DNA from: Nioella sp. MMSF_3534
GTDB taxonomy: Bacteria; Pseudomonadota; Alphaproteobacteria; Rhodobacterales; Rhodobacteraceae
DNA: 55,884 nucleotides
Reading direction: 5' to 3'
Assembly: GCF_030732985.1 (NCBI RefSeq)
Contig: NZ_JASHJX010000028.1
Coordinates: 1-55,884 of the forward strand
In this document: piece after piece, positions 46,646-54,277 of the stretch
Layout of the letters: each line of letters opens with the position of its first letter
Numbering within the stretch: the stretch's first letter is position 1
Made by a program: the position numbers and the translations under genes
The notes under the pieces: model-generated
The model's input: the letters and a program-made list of their open reading frames with translations, nothing else
The model's database searches: none
What the model was told of the DNA's origin: nothing

Positions 46646-47509
46646 ATGGCTGCTGAGTCTTTTGCGTTTTCCTATGTTGTTTCATCGGGGTCAGTCGGGG
46701 GAACCTTGACGCTTGTAAGCCCCCTCGTAAATACCGCTGACATTTCCGAACAGGACACCAACCCAAACGACGGAACCGTTGCCGTTGGGGATGATGTGTT
46801 CTGGGACGGGGGCACCTACAAGGTTCTTGGGATTACTTCCGATGGCGATCCGATCATTCAGCCCGGAGGCGGCGGTATTATCCGCGTGCTGTCAAATAAT
46901 GGCGCGCTCTCGTCGGTCGGAAGCTCGGTCAGTGCCTATGCTTTGTGCTTTCTGGCAGGAACAGAGATTTCCACCCCTTTCGGTCGCCGCGCGGTGGAAG
47001 CCTTGGAAATTGGAGATCGAATCCTGACAACATCGGGCGGAACGGTGCCTGTCAAATGGATCGGCCGCCAGACCGTCTCCACCCGCTTCGGCCCCGCCGA
47101 ACGTCTGATGCCGGTGCACTTTGCCGCCGGGTCTCTGGGCGATGGCCTGCCGCAGACCGACCTGACGGTCACCGCCGATCACGGGATGCTGGTGGATGGC
47201 GTCATCTGCCACGCGGGTGCGCTTGTGAACGGGACCACCATCCGCCGAGTGCCGCTGGCCGAGATGGGCGACAGCTACACGGTCTACCACGTGGAAACCG
47301 AAGCACATGAAATCATCCTCGCCAATGGCGCGCCCGCCGAGACCTTCATCGACAATGTGTCCCGCCGCGCCTTTGACAATTTCGCGGAGTTCGAGGCCCT
47401 CTATGGCGACGTGCCCGAGATGGAGGAACTGCCCTTCCCCCGCGCGATGTCGGCGCGCCAGGTGCCTGCACGAGTCAGGGCGAAACTGGTGGGAAGGGCC
47501 GTCGCCTGA
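46646..47509 (+). CDS. Hint-domain protein E, short passenger
   Basis: 287 residues: a 100-residue passenger rich in Val, Gly and Asp ('VSSGSVGGTLTLVSPLVNTA', 'NPNDGTVAVGDDVFWDGGTY') and the Hint cassette from Cys101 ('CFLAGTEISTPFG'). No signal peptide is seen. Part of the cassette (47255-47409) is base-for-base identical to protein F. The ATG at 46646 is preceded by GGGGCTTGAG; a GTG at 46634 is an alternative start. Confidence 0.85.
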   Translation: MAAESFAFSYVVSSGSVGGTLTLVSPLVNTADISEQDTNPNDGTVAVGDDVFWDGGTYKVLGITSDGDPIIQPGGGGIIRVLSNNGALSSVGSSVSAYALCFLAGTEISTPFGRRAVEALEIGDRILTTSGGTVPVKWIGRQTVSTRFGPAERLMPVHFAAGSLGDGLPQTDLTVTADHGMLVDGVICHAGALVNGTTIRRVPLAEMGDSYTVYHVETEAHEIILANGAPAETFIDNVSRRAFDNFAEFEALYGDVPEMEELPFPRAMSARQVPARVRAKLVGRAVA

Positions 47510-47751
47510 CCTTCCGAGCCGTTGCGCACATTTGGATCCTGCTAGGCAGCGTCTCCGCCCAGTGGCGACGGTTGCTGCGAAGGACGATGCGGATGGTCGG
47601 TTTCTCAGATATTGGCGAGGTTTGAGGCGACGTGTACTCGAGCAGGTAGAGGCCACAGTGTTTCGTAGACCCGCTATTGGACTTGTGCTATCGGTCCTGA
47701 TCACGGGTTGATACCGTACATCATATTTCATCCAGTCCGGGGGGCAGTTTT

Positions 47752-48633
47752 TTGGCCGATTTTGACTTCGACAGTGTTCAGGAATACCAAGTTTCCAACG
47801 GGAATATCATCGGGAGCAATTACAGCCAGACCGAGACGCTTTTCGACGATGGAACCGTCGATTCCGAGTTCACGAATGGTGAGCAAGTTCTCTGGGGGAC
47901 GAACGATTTCAACGATACCTTCTTCGGGACGACTGTCCACGAAGGGGTGACGCTGGCGATTACCTTTGATGGGGTTCACTACTATGTACTGGTGCCAGCC
48001 GGTGAAACGATCTCGTCCTGGCCGGCCAACTTCAGCAGCTTCACAGTCGATCAAACCGCTTTTACACCCTGTTTTTTGGGCGGAGTGGAAATAGACACGC
48101 CTAGTGGCACGGTCCGAGTGGAAGAGTTGGCGATCGGAGACAAGATCAGGTCCTGGAAGGGATCCTCGGTTACGGTAAAATGGGTGGGCCACAAGACCGT
48201 TTCGACCCGCTTCGCACGGGCCGAACGTCTGATGCCGGTGCGTTTTGCCGCCGGGTCTTTGGGCGATGGCCTGCCGCAGTCGGACCTGACCGTCACCGCC
48301 GATCATGGGATGCTGGTGGATGGCGTCATCTGCCACGCGGGTGCACTTGTGAACGGGACCACCATCCGCCGAGTGCCTCTGGCCGAGATGGGCGACAGCT
48401 ACACGGTCTACCACGTGGAAACCGAAGCACATGAAATCATCCTCGCCAATGGCGCGCCCGCCGAGACCTTCATCGACAATGTGTCCCGCCGCGCCTTTGA
48501 CAATTTCGCGGAGTTCGAGGCCCTCTATGGCGATGTGCCCGAGATGGACGAACTGCCTTACCCCCGTGCGATGAGTGCCCGGCAGGTTCCACAAGGTATC
48601 TTCATGCGCCTGTCGCAGCGGGAGGTCGCCTGA
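47752..48633 (+). CDS. Hint-domain protein F, short passenger
   Basis: 293 residues, with passenger 1-106 ('LFDDGTVDSEFTNGEQVLWG', 'DTFFGTTVHEGVTLAITFDG') and the Hint cassette from Cys107 ('CFLGGVEIDTPSG'). A TTG start at 47752 is supported by GGGGGG six bases before it; no ATG is available in frame after the upstream stop at 47710. It lies 242 bp after gene E, and the cassettes of E and F are the most alike at the DNA level of those I compared. Confidence 0.83.
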   Translation: MADFDFDSVQEYQVSNGNIIGSNYSQTETLFDDGTVDSEFTNGEQVLWGTNDFNDTFFGTTVHEGVTLAITFDGVHYYVLVPAGETISSWPANFSSFTVDQTAFTPCFLGGVEIDTPSGTVRVEELAIGDKIRSWKGSSVTVKWVGHKTVSTRFARAERLMPVRFAAGSLGDGLPQSDLTVTADHGMLVDGVICHAGALVNGTTIRRVPLAEMGDSYTVYHVETEAHEIILANGAPAETFIDNVSRRAFDNFAEFEALYGDVPEMDELPYPRAMSARQVPQGIFMRLSQREVA

Positions 48634-48739
48634 AAGCGATCTCGGCCTGCCTCGGCAACGCAGATTGACCGGCCGTTTAAGCGCGTGATACCGCTGTTGG
48701 AATTGGTTTTCTGGTAACTCTGCCTGCGGGGGATGTTTG

Positions 48740-50533
48740 GTGCTGGAGATTGTCAACACAGGCACCACCGATCTGGTGCATCTGACCGCTGTTCAGGTCA
48801 AATGGTCCGGCGTTCACATCGGTGGCGGCATCTATTTCAGCGCCAATCACTTCCCTTCGGCAGGCGGGTCCCACACGGCAACGCCGCAGCAAGGCCTGCC
48901 CGGCGCGGCCGAAAGCCACGCAACGACGGAATATGATTTCACCCTGCCGTCAGGGGGGTCCCCCTGGACGGCCTACCGGGAAGATCTTGACGGTAACGGC
49001 ACGCCGGAAACGATCCTCGCCGGGTTCGACATCAGCCTGCAGGTGGGGGATGCGTTGGTCTCCACGGGGGCATTCTACGACGGTCCCGCCGCGCCGATGC
49101 TGATCGCCAACGATCCAAACGACCTGTCCGGCAATGTGGTGATCACCGGGTATCCCGAGGAAGACAACTCGCTGAACAACACCGCGGGCGTCCTGCACCA
49201 GACCACCGGCACCCTCGCCGCCGGTGACTATTCCGAGCAGAACGTCGGCGGGGACATCGGCGGCTACTACACCGTGGAGGGGGCCGAACCCGTTGGCGGC
49301 ATGAGCGGCGGAGGCACCTTCCTGAGCTTCGATCCGAGCGGGGCAGGCGCGTCTCAGTCCTACCTGATCGGGGTCGTGGTGCGGGGGGGCGAACACACCA
49401 CGCCCGGCGGGGTGGTGACCGGCACCTACGCGGAGTCTTCCAGCCTGTCGCCCCATTACGCCGAGCTCGCCGCCGCGATCGAGTCCCTGTCCGGGGCGGA
49501 TGCGCGGACCGCCGATGACTTTGCCCGTATGGTGCTGATGTCCGCACAGTCAGCCGGGTCGTCTCTGACAACCGTCAATGGCCAGTTCTTCCACGAAGAC
49601 ATCTTCGGCGGTGTGAACAACGACACGCTTCTGGGCAATGGCGGCAATGACAGCATCTTCGGGCGGGAGGGGGCGGATACGGTCAATGGCGGCGATGGCG
49701 ACGACACGTTGTCGGGTGGGACCGGCGCCGACCTCTTCCGTGGGTTTGGCGGTGGGGCAACCGACCGGATCACGGATTTCAATGCCGGTGACGGGGACAT
49801 CGTCGATCTGTCATCTCTCTTCAGCAATTTTTCAGAATTGCTTGCGGCCGCCGCTGAGCAGGGTGACGGATCATTGCTGATCACTTTGCCCGCCGGGGCT
49901 GGCGGCGGATTCCTGGTGATGGAAGGCACCAGCCTGTCGGACCTGACCACCTCGAACACCAACCTCGTTTGCTTTTGCGCAGGGACATGGATTGCAACGC
50001 CGGACGGCCCGCGCGCGGTCGAGGAGCTTGGGCTCGGCGACCGGGTTCAGACCGTTGAAGGGCGCTCCGTTCCGGTCAAATGGATTGGTCGCCAGACGGT
50101 CATGACCCGCTTCGGACCTGCCGAGCGTCTGATGCCGGTGCGGTTTGCCGCCGGGTCACTTGGGGGCGGGTTGCCTTTCGCAGATCTGAATGTCACCGCT
50201 GATCACGGGATGCTGGTCGATGGGGTGATCTGCCACGCGGGGGCTTTGGTGAACGGGACGACCATTTGCCGGGTGCCTCTGGCCGAAATGGGCGAAAGCT
50301 ACACGGTCTATCACATCGAGACCGAGGAACATGAGATCATCCTCGCCAACGGCGCGCCCGCCGAAACCTTCATCGACAACGTGAGCCGCCGGGTGTTCGA
50401 CAACTTCGCCGAATTCGAGGCGCTCTACGGCGACGTGCCCGAGATGGAAGAGCTGCCTTACCCCCGCGCGATGAGTGCAAGGCAGGTTCCGGCCGCGATC
50501 CGGATGCGGCTGTCTGGAAAGGCCGTGGCTTGA
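48740..50533 (+). CDS. Trypsin-like protease with RTX repeats and Hint cassette (G)
   Basis: 597 residues from GTG 48740 (TTG 48737 also possible). Residues 1-240 are a chymotrypsin-fold protease: likely catalytic His37 in 'GGGIYFSANHFP', Asp97 in 'GFDISLQVGD' and Ser189 in 'GGMSGGGTFL', with spacing like that of trypsin. RTX repeats 'GNGGNDSIFGREGADTVNGG' and 'DGDDTLSGGTGADLF' lie at about 298-335, then a linker 'DRITDFNAGDGDIVDLSSLF' shared with protein B, then the Hint cassette from Cys411. There is no signal peptide, so type I export is likely. The N-terminus is short and starts at a rare codon with GGGGG seven bases before it, so loss of the 5' end cannot be excluded. Confidence 0.8.
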   Translation: MLEIVNTGTTDLVHLTAVQVKWSGVHIGGGIYFSANHFPSAGGSHTATPQQGLPGAAESHATTEYDFTLPSGGSPWTAYREDLDGNGTPETILAGFDISLQVGDALVSTGAFYDGPAAPMLIANDPNDLSGNVVITGYPEEDNSLNNTAGVLHQTTGTLAAGDYSEQNVGGDIGGYYTVEGAEPVGGMSGGGTFLSFDPSGAGASQSYLIGVVVRGGEHTTPGGVVTGTYAESSSLSPHYAELAAAIESLSGADARTADDFARMVLMSAQSAGSSLTTVNGQFFHEDIFGGVNNDTLLGNGGNDSIFGREGADTVNGGDGDDTLSGGTGADLFRGFGGGATDRITDFNAGDGDIVDLSSLFSNFSELLAAAAEQGDGSLLITLPAGAGGGFLVMEGTSLSDLTTSNTNLVCFCAGTWIATPDGPRAVEELGLGDRVQTVEGRSVPVKWIGRQTVMTRFGPAERLMPVRFAAGSLGGGLPFADLNVTADHGMLVDGVICHAGALVNGTTICRVPLAEMGESYTVYHIETEEHEIILANGAPAETFIDNVSRRVFDNFAEFEALYGDVPEMEELPYPRAMSARQVPAAIRMRLSGKAVA

Positions 50534-50539
50534 TCAGAG

Positions 50540-50561
50540 GGGTGGGCAGAACTGCCCACCC
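50540..50561. terminator. GGGTGGGCAG hairpin after Hint gene G
   Basis: GGGTGGGCAG-AA-CTGCCCACCC is a 10-bp stem starting 6 bp after the stop. It is the same element as that after acnA (33864), so the pair flanks the Hint region. Confidence 0.6.
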
Positions 50562-50682
50562 TACGCGCGGTGTCGCAATGCCGCCCCCCGCCCGCGACAC
50601 CCATCCGCAGGGTTTCACGCTGGACCTTGCCCCGCAGATGCGGCATTAGTCCCTCAACGCGTATCTTGCCGGAGGCACAGCC

Positions 50683-51060
50683 ATGCTCTCTTTCCTCAAC
50701 CGTCTGGTGACCTGGTGGAACGGGTCGACCATCGGCACCCAGATCTACACCAAACGCAATGGCCAGAAAGTGGGTGAGGACGATCAGGGCAACACCTATT
50801 ACCAGACACGCGACGGCAAGCGCCGGTGGGTCATGTTCAACGGTGAAGCGGAGGCAAGCCGCGTCAGCCCCGATTGGCATGGCTGGCTGCATCACACCTA
50901 TGACGAGTCGCCCGCCGACCGTCCGCTGGCCCACAAGGCCTGGGAAAAGCCGCACCAGCCCAACCTGACCGGCACCATGGCCGCCTATGCGCCCTCGGGT
51001 TCTCTGCGTCAGGCCCAACCTGCCGAGCGCCGCGATTACGAGGCCTGGAGCCCCGAATAA
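50683..51060 (+). CDS. NADH:ubiquinone oxidoreductase subunit NDUFA12 family protein
   Basis: 125 residues: '[20 protein letters not shown]', '[20 protein letters not shown]' and '[17 protein letters not shown]' are typical of the accessory complex I subunit NDUFA12 (B17.2), found in alphaproteobacteria and mitochondria. It sits on the matrix/cytoplasmic arm. GGAGG precedes the ATG. It is followed after 23 bp by mlaD. Confidence 0.93.
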   Translation: MLSFLNRLVTWWNGSTIGTQIYTKRNGQKVGEDDQGNTYYQTRDGKRRWVMFNGEAEASRVSPDWHGWLHHTYDESPADRPLAHKAWEKPHQPNLTGTMAAYAPSGSLRQAQPAERRDYEAWSPE

Positions 51061-51083
51061 GCCTGAGGGTCGGGAGGCATCCG

Positions 51084-51530
51084 ATGTCCGAGAATGCGAC
51101 AGAAGTTCTGGTTGGCGGGGTCGTTCTGGCCGCAGCCATCGGCTTTTTCGTCTATGCCGGGCAAGTCACCGGTTTTGAAAGCGGCGGCGACAGCTATCCG
51201 CTCAGCGCCTCGTTCCGCTCTGCCGACGGGATCGGCGTGGGTACCGATGTGCGCCTTGCCGGTGTGCGCGTCGGGTCCGTCACCGGGCTCGACCTGAACC
51301 CCGAAACCTTCCGCGCCGATGTGGATTTCACCGTGGCGGGTGGCATCGAAATCCCCGACGACACTCAGGCTGTCATCGCCTCCGAGGGGCTGCTTGGTGG
51401 CAATTTCCTGGAACTGGTGCCGGGTGGATCGGCCTTCAACCTCGCCCCCGGAGACGAGGTTTACGAGACCCAGAGCGCCGTCAGCCTGACCACGCTGATC
51501 CTGCGCGCCGTGGGCGGCGGCGACGAATGA
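51084..51530 (+). CDS. mlaD: Outer membrane lipid asymmetry protein MlaD
   Basis: 148 residues: one N-terminal membrane anchor ('TEVLVGGVVLAAAIGFFVYA') and an MCE domain ('YPLSASFRSADGIGVGTDVR', 'LAGVRVGSVTGLDLNPETFR', 'SEGLLGGNFLELVPGG'). It forms the periplasmic ring of the Mla phospholipid transporter. mlaE and mlaF are not next to it, as is usual in this group. It overlaps the next gene by 4 bp. Confidence 0.92.
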   Translation: MSENATEVLVGGVVLAAAIGFFVYAGQVTGFESGGDSYPLSASFRSADGIGVGTDVRLAGVRVGSVTGLDLNPETFRADVDFTVAGGIEIPDDTQAVIASEGLLGGNFLELVPGGSAFNLAPGDEVYETQSAVSLTTLILRAVGGGDE

Positions 51531-51952
51531 TCCTGCGCGCCCTTGCCCTTGCCCTGTTCTTGCCCGCAACGGCCTTTGCACAGGAAGGCGTTGAACTGAC
51601 AATCGAGCCCAATCCGAATGTGGATGCGGGCCCGCCGGTGGTGACCGCCCCCGGTGCGCTGCTGCGCGGGCTGGATAAATCCGTGGGCCGCGCGACGGAT
51701 ATCGAACTGGCCACCGGTCAGACCGTGGTGTTCGGCCGGATCGCCGTGCGCTTGCTGGAATGCCGCTATCCCGAAGGCGCGCCGGGGTCAGAGGCCTACG
51801 CGCATGTGCAGATCACCGACCTTGAAGGGCAGGGGCTGTTTGACGGCTGGATGATCGCCACTTCGCCCGCCCTGTCAGCGCTGGAACACCCGCGCTATGA
51901 TGTCTGGGTTCTGCGGTGCAACACAGCCTCGGGCGAGACCCAGGACGGCTGA
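51527..51952 (+). CDS. DUF2155 secreted protein
   Basis: 141 residues. Signal peptide '[19 protein letters not shown]' followed by a domain with '[20 protein letters not shown]' and '[20 protein letters not shown]', which is DUF2155. It is conserved beside aat and accBC in Rhodobacterales; its function is unknown. It is coupled to mlaD by ATGA. The last 58 bp overlap the convergent aat gene. Confidence 0.9.
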   Translation: MILRALALALFLPATAFAQEGVELTIEPNPNVDAGPPVVTAPGALLRGLDKSVGRATDIELATGQTVVFGRIAVRLLECRYPEGAPGSEAYAHVQITDLEGQGLFDGWMIATSPALSALEHPRYDVWVLRCNTASGETQDG

Positions 51953-52560
51953 GCCTTGAAATTCGCGTCCCAGTGCAGCGCGCGTTCCAGCCGCTTGCGA
52001 TAGTCGCTGCGCGGGATTTCCACCGCCCCGAGCGAGATCAGGTGGTCGGTCACGAATTGCGTGTCGAACAGCTGGAACCCGCCATAGCGCAGCCGGTAGA
52101 CCAGATAGGCCAGGGCGATCTTGGAGGCGTCCCTGCGGCGCGAAAACATGCTTTCCCCGAAAAACGCCGCGCCAAGGGCCACGCCATAGACGCCGCCCAC
52201 CAGGTCCGGGCCGTCCCAGACCTCCAGCGAATGGGCAAAGCCCGCCAGGTGCAACTGCTCATAGAGATCGAAGATACGCGGGTTGATCCAGGTTTCCGCC
52301 CGGTCCGCGCAGCCCGCGACCGTGCCCGTGAAATCGCTGTCCACCTTGATCTGATAGGGCTCTCGCCGGATCGTTCGCGCCAGCGAGCGGGAAATGCGAA
52401 ACCCGTTCAGCGGAATGATCCCGCGCATCTGCGGATCGACCCAGAACACATCCGGGTCATCGCGTGATTCCGACATCGGGAAGATCCCCGCCGAATAGGC
52501 GCGCAGAAGCAGATCGGGCGTAAGCGCCGGGCGCTGCGGGGTCAGAAGGTCATGGGCCAT
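51895..52560 (-). CDS. aat: Leucyl/phenylalanyl-tRNA-protein transferase
   Basis: 221 residues. Family blocks are '[20 protein letters not shown]', '[20 protein letters not shown]', '[20 protein letters not shown]' and '[20 protein letters not shown]'. It adds Leu or Phe to proteins with N-terminal Lys or Arg, marking them for ClpAP in the N-degron pathway. Confidence 0.96.
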   Translation of the reverse strand: MAHDLLTPQRPALTPDLLLRAYSAGIFPMSESRDDPDVFWVDPQMRGIIPLNGFRISRSLARTIRREPYQIKVDSDFTGTVAGCADRAETWINPRIFDLYEQLHLAGFAHSLEVWDGPDLVGGVYGVALGAAFFGESMFSRRRDASKIALAYLVYRLRYGGFQLFDTQFVTDHLISLGAVEIPRSDYRKRLERALHWDANFKAQPSWVSPEAVLHRRTQTS

Positions 52561-52712
52561 CGAGGTCGAATTCCGGTGCCGGGTCAGATGTTCAGACTAG
52601 CGCAGATTGCCGTAAAAATGCCAGAATTGCCTTGCGGACATTGTGTTTCCAAATCGGCCATGCCTTTGGCGTTATTGGCACTTGTGATTTCTGAACGAGG
52701 GATTGAAGTGGG

Positions 52713-53780
52713 ATGAGACGGCGGCATTTTCTGCAAGGCACGGGCGCGGCCGCCCTTCTGACGGGCCTGCCGGGGGGCATCATGGCGGACGAGACATTGC
52801 TGAACGTCCCGGCGGAAGAGGCGCCCCATCAGCGGACCTTCATGCAATGGCCGAACAGCCGCGCTGTCTATGACGATGCGGAGTTCCTGCGCATGACGCA
52901 AGCCACCATTGCCGAGATCGCCAACACGATTGCCGCGTTCGAGCCGGTCACGATGCTGGCCGCAGAGGAGCATCACGCGCGGATCGGGCGGATGGTCTCG
53001 GGCGAGGTGGAGCTGTGGGATATCCCGACCGAGGATCTGTGGTGCCGCGATGCGGGGCCGCTTTTTGCGCGCCGCCCCGACGGGTCGCTTGTCGTCAGCC
53101 ACCTGCAATTCAATGGCTGGGGCAACAAGCAGGTCGATACCCATGACAGCCAGATCGCCACCCGCGTGGCCGAGCGGCTCGGCCTGCCGGTGGTCCCGTC
53201 GGGTCTGGTGGGCGAGGCGGGCGGTGTGGATCATGACGGGCATGGACTGCTGATCGGTCATGAAAGCAGTTGGGTCATCGACAACCGCAATCCCGGCCTG
53301 TCCCGCGCCGAGATCGAGGCGCGATTGCTGGCGGCTTATGGGGCCACACGGATGATCTGGGCGCCGGGTCTGCGCGGGCAGGACATCACCGATTACCATA
53401 TCGACAGCCTCGCGCGCTTTACCGGGCCGAACCGGGTGCTGATCAACCTGCCCGATGAGCCCGATGAGGCCGACCCGTTCCACATGGCCGCGCTGGACAC
53501 CTATGACGCGCTGATCGCGGGCGGGGTAGAGGTCGAGGTAATCCCGGAGCCCTGGGACCGCCGCGTCGACAGTGAGGATTTCGTGGCCTCCTATGCAAAT
53601 TTCTACACCTGCAACGGCGCGGTGATCGCGGCGGAGTTCGGTGACGCAGAGGCCGACGAAATCGCACGCGAAGCGCTGGCGCGCCATTATCCGGGCCGGG
53701 AGGTCATCATGGTAAATGTCGATCCATTGGGCGAGCTTGGCGGTGGCATTCACTGCGCCACGCAGCAGATGCCCGCATGA
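52713..53780 (+). CDS. aguA: Agmatine deiminase family protein with Tat-type signal
   Basis: 355 residues. 'MRRRHFLQGTGAAALLTGLP' is a twin-arginine-type signal, so the enzyme should be exported. The catalytic set is complete: 'EDLWCRDAGPLFARR', 'DYHIDSLARFTGPNRVL' with His, and the nucleophile Cys in 'GELGGGIHCATQQMP'. Cytoplasmic AguA converts agmatine to N-carbamoylputrescine; export suggests use of external agmatine or, as in peptidylarginine deiminase relatives, another guanidine. The start is set by the signal peptide. The end overlaps the next gene by 4 bp. Confidence 0.88.
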   Translation: MRRRHFLQGTGAAALLTGLPGGIMADETLLNVPAEEAPHQRTFMQWPNSRAVYDDAEFLRMTQATIAEIANTIAAFEPVTMLAAEEHHARIGRMVSGEVELWDIPTEDLWCRDAGPLFARRPDGSLVVSHLQFNGWGNKQVDTHDSQIATRVAERLGLPVVPSGLVGEAGGVDHDGHGLLIGHESSWVIDNRNPGLSRAEIEARLLAAYGATRMIWAPGLRGQDITDYHIDSLARFTGPNRVLINLPDEPDEADPFHMAALDTYDALIAGGVEVEVIPEPWDRRVDSEDFVASYANFYTCNGAVIAAEFGDAEADEIAREALARHYPGREVIMVNVDPLGELGGGIHCATQQMPA

Positions 53781-54229
53781 TGGGCTGGTTTCGGAATAAC
53801 ACCGCCCAGATCGAGGCGGGGGCGGCGGTGGTGACGGCCCTTGTCGCGGTGGCGGCGCTTGTGGGGGTCAAACTGCAACTCGATGCAGCGGACGAGATCC
53901 AACGCGCGCAATCCGCCCGCGACGCCTACCGTGCGCATTTGGCCCTTGCGGTGGCGCATCCCGCCCTTGCCGATCCGGTGGATGCCTGCGCGCTGATAGG
54001 GTCGCGCAATGGGGCGTCCTATGCGGCCTTTGTCGATCACCTGCTCTATTCCGCCGAACAGATGCTGACCGTGGACCCGAGCTGGGAAAGCACCTTCGCC
54101 GAGGAACTGGAACCGCACCGCGCCTATATGTGCTCCTCCGTCGTCTCGATCAGCTATGATGCGGCGATGGAGCCGTTCATCACCCGTTTCCTTGCCGAAG
54201 GTTGTGACGAGGTGCCGGTCTGTGAATAG
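53777..54229 (+). CDS. Small membrane-anchored protein of unknown function
   Basis: 150 residues: one membrane helix near the N-terminus ('IEAGAAVVTALVAVAALVGV'), a helical stretch 'LDAADEIQRAQSARDAYRAH', and a C-terminal part with four cysteines ('DACALIG', 'AYMCSSV', 'EGCDEVPVCE'). I do not recognise the family. It is translationally coupled to the deiminase gene. Confidence 0.75.
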   Translation: MMGWFRNNTAQIEAGAAVVTALVAVAALVGVKLQLDAADEIQRAQSARDAYRAHLALAVAHPALADPVDACALIGSRNGASYAAFVDHLLYSAEQMLTVDPSWESTFAEELEPHRAYMCSSVVSISYDAAMEPFITRFLAEGCDEVPVCE

Positions 54230-54230
54230 A

Positions 54231-54258
54231 AAAAGCCGCCCGTTTCGGGGCGGCCTTT
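54231..54258. terminator. Bidirectional terminator
   Basis: AAAA-GCCGCCC (54235-54241), a short loop and GGGCGGC (54248-54254) then CTTT lie between two convergent genes and can serve both strands. Confidence 0.75.
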
Positions 54259-54277
54259 CACATCAGGAACCCAAGGC

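Larger units (their letters stand above)
34405..50533 (+). repeat. Seven-copy Hint cassette family
   Basis: Cassettes run from the codon of the first Cys to the stop at 34405-34968 (A), 37653-38216 (B), 38895-39458 (C), 40183-40746 (D), 46946-47509 (E), 48070-48633 (F) and 49970-50533 (G). Each is exactly 564 bp. Codons 36-174 (VKW to RQVP) are nearly identical in all copies, while codons 2-35 and the last 13 vary. All copies are on the plus strand. The span also covers unrelated genes between the cassettes. Confidence 0.92.

Noticed and set aside
48733-48936. ATG-started 67-residue frame at the start of Hint gene G
   Set aside because: The G-run abuts the ATG with no spacer, and the product has no family resemblance; the overlapping protease frame is clearly coding.
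34075-50533. Polymorphic toxin or contact-dependent system
   Set aside because: The variable parts are at the N-terminus, no toxin domain is seen, and no small immunity-like gene follows each member.
34000-50600. Mobile island carrying the Hint genes
   Set aside because: No integrase, transposase, tRNA target or direct repeats were recognised, and housekeeping genes lie between the two Hint groups.
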